The notes below the pieces were generated by a model. It saw only the letters and a program-made list of their open reading frames with translations. It made no database searches and was not told the DNA's origin. This document shows, one piece after another, positions 17,897-20,616 of a DNA stretch of 20,616 bases. Numbering within the stretch: the first letter of the stretch is position 1; each line of letters starts with the position of its first letter. This DNA comes from Candidatus Acidiferrales bacterium. GTDB lineage: Bacteria; Acidobacteriota; Terriglobia; Acidiferrales; UBA7541. The stretch is from assembly GCA_955651735.1 (NCBI GenBank), contig CATPAM010000475.1, positions 1 through 20,616 on the forward strand, given 5' to 3'. Position numbers and translations under genes: made by a program.

Positions 17897-19450
17897 TTAT
17901 GGGTTGCACCAACGTCTTCCGCCGCGTTCGAGCAAAAGGTCCGATTCCCGCGGCCCCCAGCTCCCCGCCGCATACTGCGGCACCGTCGCCGTCTTCGCCG
18001 CGCTCCATACATCCAAAATCGGTTCGACCAACGCCCACGCTGCCTCCACGCTGTCCCCGCGGTCAAACAGCGTCGCATCCCCGCGCACACAATCTCCCAG
18101 CAGCGTCGCGTACGCGCTTCGCGTCTTCCCGTCGCCGAACGCCTCGCGGTAACTGAAATTCATCGCCACGTGCCCGATCCCCATCTCTGTTCCCGGTCGC
18201 TTTGCTCCAAACGATACGGAAATCCCTTCGTCCGGCTGAATATTCAGCACCAGCCGGTTGTCTTCCACTTCGCGCTCGCGAAACACAATGTGCGGCGCGC
18301 GCTTGAACTGAATCACAATCTCCGTGCTGCGCTTCGCCAACCGCTTTCCGGTGCGCAAGTAAAACGGCACGCCCGCCCACCGCCAGTTGTCGATCTGCAG
18401 TTCCATCGCTACGAACGTTTCCGTCCGCGAATGCGGATTCACGCCCGGCTCTTGCCGGTATCCGGGCACAGGTTTGCCATCGATCGCGCCAGCCACATAT
18501 TGCCCGCGCACCACTGACTGCGCCACCATTCCCAAATCAAAAGGACGAATCGACTGCAGTATCTTTAATTTTTCGTTGCGCACCGCCGTCGCATCGAATC
18601 GCGCCGGAGGCTCCACCGCCACCAGCGACGTCAGTTGCAAAACGTGGCTCTGGATCATGTCGCGCAGCGCCCCCGCCGTCTCGTAAAATCCGCCGCGCCG
18701 CTCCACTCCCAACGTTTCCGCCGCTGTGATCTGCACGTGGTCCACGTAGTTACGGTTCCACAGCGGCTCGAATATCCCGTTGCTGAAGCGCAGCACCAAA
18801 AGGTTCTGCACCGTATCCTTGCCCAGGTAATGATCGATTCGGTAGACCTGTCTCTCATCAAACACGCCGAGCACGGTTTTGTTCAGCTCTTTCGCCGACG
18901 CCAGGTCGCGCCCGAACGGCTTCTCTATGATGATGCGCACCCACGCGTCCGGCGAAGACGCCTTCGCCAGTCCCGCGCGCCCCAACTGCTCCACGATGTG
19001 CCGGTAAACCTCCGGCGGCGTCGAAAGGTAAAACAGCCGGTTTCCGCCGAGCTTTTTCTCCGCGCTCAACTCATCCAAGCGCTTCGCCAGCTTCTGGAAA
19101 TCTTCCGCGCTCCCGTACTCACCGGCCTGGTAATAAAGATTCGAAGCAAACTCGCTCCACTTTTTCGGATCGATCGGCCCCACTTCGGAGATGCTCTTGG
19201 CCGCTTCCCCAGCCGTGCCGCGAAAGATGTCGTCGCTCATCGCCGTTCGCGCGAAGCCCACAATCGCGTAGCGCGGCCCCAGCGAATTGTTGATCGCCAG
19301 GTCATACATCGCCGGAATCACTTTGCGTTTCGCCAGATCGCCCGAAGCGCCGAACAGGACCACCATGCACGGCTCGCTCACGCTGGCGCCCCAGCTGCTC
19401 GCTGGACTCGCGTCGGCCTCGATCTCTTCCAATGTCGCCGTCTTATTCAT
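17897..19450 (-). CDS. zwf: Glucose-6-phosphate 1-dehydrogenase
   Basis: This is a 517-residue NADP-linked (possibly dual-cofactor) enzyme that oxidises glucose-6-phosphate to 6-phosphogluconolactone, the entry to the pentose-phosphate or Entner-Doudoroff routes. Key motifs are the nucleotide-binding [11 protein letters not shown] near the N-terminus, EKPFGRDL, and the substrate site [13 protein letters not shown] with the catalytic histidine, followed by [15 protein letters not shown] and the FYLRTGKRL segment. The ATG at 19450 has only a weak ribosome site. A GTG at 19471 adds seven residues and overlaps the upstream stop codon as TAGTG, so coupled initiation there is a real alternative. 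It sits between the HAD phosphatase and glucokinase genes. No 6-phosphogluconolactonase or gluconate dehydrogenase gene is visible here. Confidence 0.94.
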   Translation of the reverse strand: MNKTATLEEIEADASPASSWGASVSEPCMVVLFGASGDLAKRKVIPAMYDLAINNSLGPRYAIVGFARTAMSDDIFRGTAGEAAKSISEVGPIDPKKWSEFASNLYYQAGEYGSAEDFQKLAKRLDELSAEKKLGGNRLFYLSTPPEVYRHIVEQLGRAGLAKASSPDAWVRIIIEKPFGRDLASAKELNKTVLGVFDERQVYRIDHYLGKDTVQNLLVLRFSNGIFEPLWNRNYVDHVQITAAETLGVERRGGFYETAGALRDMIQSHVLQLTSLVAVEPPARFDATAVRNEKLKILQSIRPFDLGMVAQSVVRGQYVAGAIDGKPVPGYRQEPGVNPHSRTETFVAMELQIDNWRWAGVPFYLRTGKRLAKRSTEIVIQFKRAPHIVFREREVEDNRLVLNIQPDEGISVSFGAKRPGTEMGIGHVAMNFSYREAFGDGKTRSAYATLLGDCVRGDATLFDRGDSVEAAWALVEPILDVWSAAKTATVPQYAAGSWGPRESDLLLERGGRRWCNP

Positions 19451-19470
19451 CCGATCACCGGTGCACGACA

Positions 19471-20082
19471 CTATACCTCAACACCGCAATTTTTCAGTTC
19501 CGCCCGCAGTTGCTCCGGATCCTGATAGTGAATCGTTTTAATTCCTAGTTTTCGAGGATTTTCCAAATTCAGCGGACGGTCATCGATGAACACGCATTCC
19601 CCTGGCGGCCGCTGTGTCACCTCCAGCGCGATCCGATATATCATCTCCTCCGGCTTCCGCGTGTGCAAATAACACGAGCTGAAGAACACCTGGAAATCCC
19701 GCCGCAAATGAAACGCCGCAATCCGGTATTCGTTTAGCTCCAGCGGCTCGTTGTTGATCGACCCGATAAAATACTTCCCCACCCGCGCCACTCGGTCCAG
19801 CACCGCCCGCGATTCCGGAAACTCCCTCGATTGCGCGAACATGAACGCCGTGAATTCCTCGCGCGTGAACCCCCTCGGCCGGTAGAACAGCGTCCGATTC
19901 AAGTATTCATTCAGAGAAATATTTCCGGAATCGAACGCCGGAAACGAAAGGTCGTGCCGGTCCTGAAACTCATCCCAGTCCAAATGAAACGCGTCCGCCG
20001 CCGCCCGCCGCGACGCGGTGTCCCATCCGTTGGTCAGAATGACCCCGCCCACATCCCAGAACAGCGCGGTGATTTCAGCCAA
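19471..20082 (-). CDS. HAD-family phosphatase, YihX-like (possible glucose-1-phosphatase)
   Basis: This protein of about 203 residues is a haloacid-dehalogenase-fold hydrolase. Motif I is FWDVGGVIL, with Gly where most HAD phosphatases have the second Asp, as in the YihX group (E. coli alpha-D-glucose-1-phosphatase). Motif II is in GSINN, motif III has the lysine in [10 protein letters not shown], and motif IV is [17 protein letters not shown]. An alpha-helical cap lies between motifs I and II. The start is probably the TTG at 20082, nine bases after a GAGG site, giving a normal [11 protein letters not shown]-terminus; a TTG at 20097 lacks a ribosome site. It is immediately followed by zwf and glk. 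Release of glucose from glucose-1-phosphate for glucokinase would make sense, but this specificity is inferred. Confidence 0.85.
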   Translation of the reverse strand: MAEITALFWDVGGVILTNGWDTASRRAAADAFHLDWDEFQDRHDLSFPAFDSGNISLNEYLNRTLFYRPRGFTREEFTAFMFAQSREFPESRAVLDRVARVGKYFIGSINNEPLELNEYRIAAFHLRRDFQVFFSSCYLHTRKPEEMIYRIALEVTQRPPGECVFIDDRPLNLENPRKLGIKTIHYQDPEQLRAELKNCGVEV

Positions 20083-20114
20083 GAGCCCGCACCTCAAGCG
20101 CGCAACGCGCCGCG

Positions 20115-20120
20115 ATTCTA
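20115..20120 (-). promoter_or_regulatory. Candidate -10 box for the HAD-zwf-glk operon
   Basis: Read on the minus strand, this is TAGAAT, matching the sigma70 -10 consensus at five of six positions, about 30 bases upstream of the proposed TTG start at 20082. No good -35 box lies 16-18 bases further upstream, so it would need an activator or is coincidental. Confidence 0.22.
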
Positions 20121-20223
20121 CTATCCCGTAACCCGATTCGCTATCGTCGCCGCACGTCGCGCACTAGGAATTTCCTCTCCATTGCGGTATCGTCAAAAAT
20201 GTACTCGACGAGGAGCTCTGTAA

Positions 20224-20556
20224 ATGGCCAACGATTCCTGCGGGCCCACACCGTCCGCAAGTGAGCCGGTCAAGCCCGGCACCCGCATGGTGCACTGCGT
20301 CAAATTCGGCCGCGACATGCCCGGCCTCGATCGTCCGCCCTGGAAAGGCGAGCTCGGCAAGCGCGTCTTCGAAAGCGTCTCCAAAGATGCCTGGAAGCTC
20401 TGGATCGAGCATTCCAAAATGGTCATGAACGAATATCGCCTCAATCCCCTCGATCCCAGCTCCCAAAAAATCATGGAAGAACAAATGGAGCAATTCTTCT
20501 TCGGCGAAGGCGCCAAGCTCCCTGAAGGCTACGTCGCACCAAAAGCCAAGGGCTAG
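20224..20556 (+). CDS. yggX: Fe(2+)-trafficking / oxidative damage protection protein, YggX family
   Basis: This 110-residue protein matches the YggX family, small cytosolic proteins thought to handle iron and protect iron-sulphur clusters from oxidative damage. The family core is present: the cysteine-bearing VHCVKFGRDMPGLDRPPWKG segment (Cys25), GELGKRVFESVSKDAWKLW, the helix KMVMNEYRLNPLDPSSQK and the terminal EQMEQFFFGEG. Typical members begin at about three residues before the cysteine, so this one has an N-terminal extension of roughly 20 residues rich in Ser, Pro and Thr (MANDSCGPTPSASEPVKPG). The ATG at 20224 has a good GAGGAG site eight bases upstream, which supports the longer form, though the ATG encoding Met22 is possible. 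It is transcribed away from the HAD-zwf-glk operon. Confidence 0.88.
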   Translation: MANDSCGPTPSASEPVKPGTRMVHCVKFGRDMPGLDRPPWKGELGKRVFESVSKDAWKLWIEHSKMVMNEYRLNPLDPSSQKIMEEQMEQFFFGEGAKLPEGYVAPKAKG

Positions 20557-20575
20557 AATCGCACTAACGCGATTC
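20556..20575 (+). terminator. Small hairpin overlapping the yggX stop codon
   Basis: The arms GAATCGC (20556-20562) and GCGATTC (20569-20575) are a perfect seven-base inverted repeat with a six-base loop, starting at the last base of the stop codon. No T-run follows, so it is a weak terminator candidate. The remaining bases to the window end hold no gene that I can see. Confidence 0.25.
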
Positions 20576-20616
20576 CTTGAAGTTCGTCCCGTCTTGAAGA
20601 GGCGGGCCCTCTCGCC

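Noticed and set aside
17618..19525. Two open frames of about 300 residues on the plus strand, opposite glk and zwf
   Set aside because: Arg/His-rich translations without domains, fully antisense to conserved enzymes; no ribosome site worth noting.

Overview
The window reads like a chromosomal segment of a soil-type, GC-rich, plant-polymer-degrading bacterium, most likely an acidobacterium (Terriglobia-like). This is an inference from the mix of a secreted fucosidase, a non-phosphorylative sugar-acid pathway, a Tat-exported IorAB-type molybdoenzyme and the gene style. No rRNA, tRNA, insertion sequence, phage gene or CRISPR array was seen. Coding density is high, and no gap longer than 300 bases lacks a gene.

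Region 1 (45-8853, all minus strand) is a compact nine-gene operon that looks like a complete route for scavenging L-fucose. Read from the promoter side it encodes an SSS-family sodium/solute symporter, an 81-residue two-helix membrane protein, a fumarylacetoacetase-family (FAH) hydrolase, a UxaA/altronate-dehydratase-family enzyme, a 2-keto-3-deoxy-fuconate dehydrogenase-like SDR, an L-fuconolactonase-like amidohydrolase, an L-fucose dehydrogenase-like SDR, a RhaM-type mutarotase and a Tat-signal GH29 alpha-L-fucosidase. Together they would release L-fucose outside the cytoplasm, import it, equilibrate its anomers, oxidise it to the lactone, open it to fuconate, dehydrate and oxidise that acid, and cleave it to pyruvate and L-lactate. 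The striking point is that the expected enolase-superfamily fuconate dehydratase is absent and a UxaA-family protein takes its place.

Region 2 (8854-13333) begins with a 264-bp divergent promoter region. It carries a good sigma70-like promoter and an overlapping inverted repeat facing right. It drives a [2Fe-2S] subunit and a Tat-exported molybdopterin subunit of the isoquinoline 1-oxidoreductase / aldehyde dehydrogenase type, followed by an ACS-family MFS carrier of the sugar-acid importer type. These could feed an oxidised sugar acid into the pathway of region 1, but that is speculation.

Region 3 (13423-16079, minus) is a two-gene operon: a CoA-acylating methylmalonate/malonate-semialdehyde dehydrogenase and a Rieske oxygenase of the quaternary-amine (glycine betaine/carnitine) type.

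Region 4 (16212-20082, minus) holds a YihX-like HAD phosphatase, glucose-6-phosphate dehydrogenase, glucokinase and a membrane protein with an HEAGH metalloprotease motif. The first three funnel glucose or glucose-1-phosphate into 6-phosphogluconolactone. Region 5 (20224-20556, plus) is a YggX-type iron-trafficking protein, followed by a short tail with a small hairpin.
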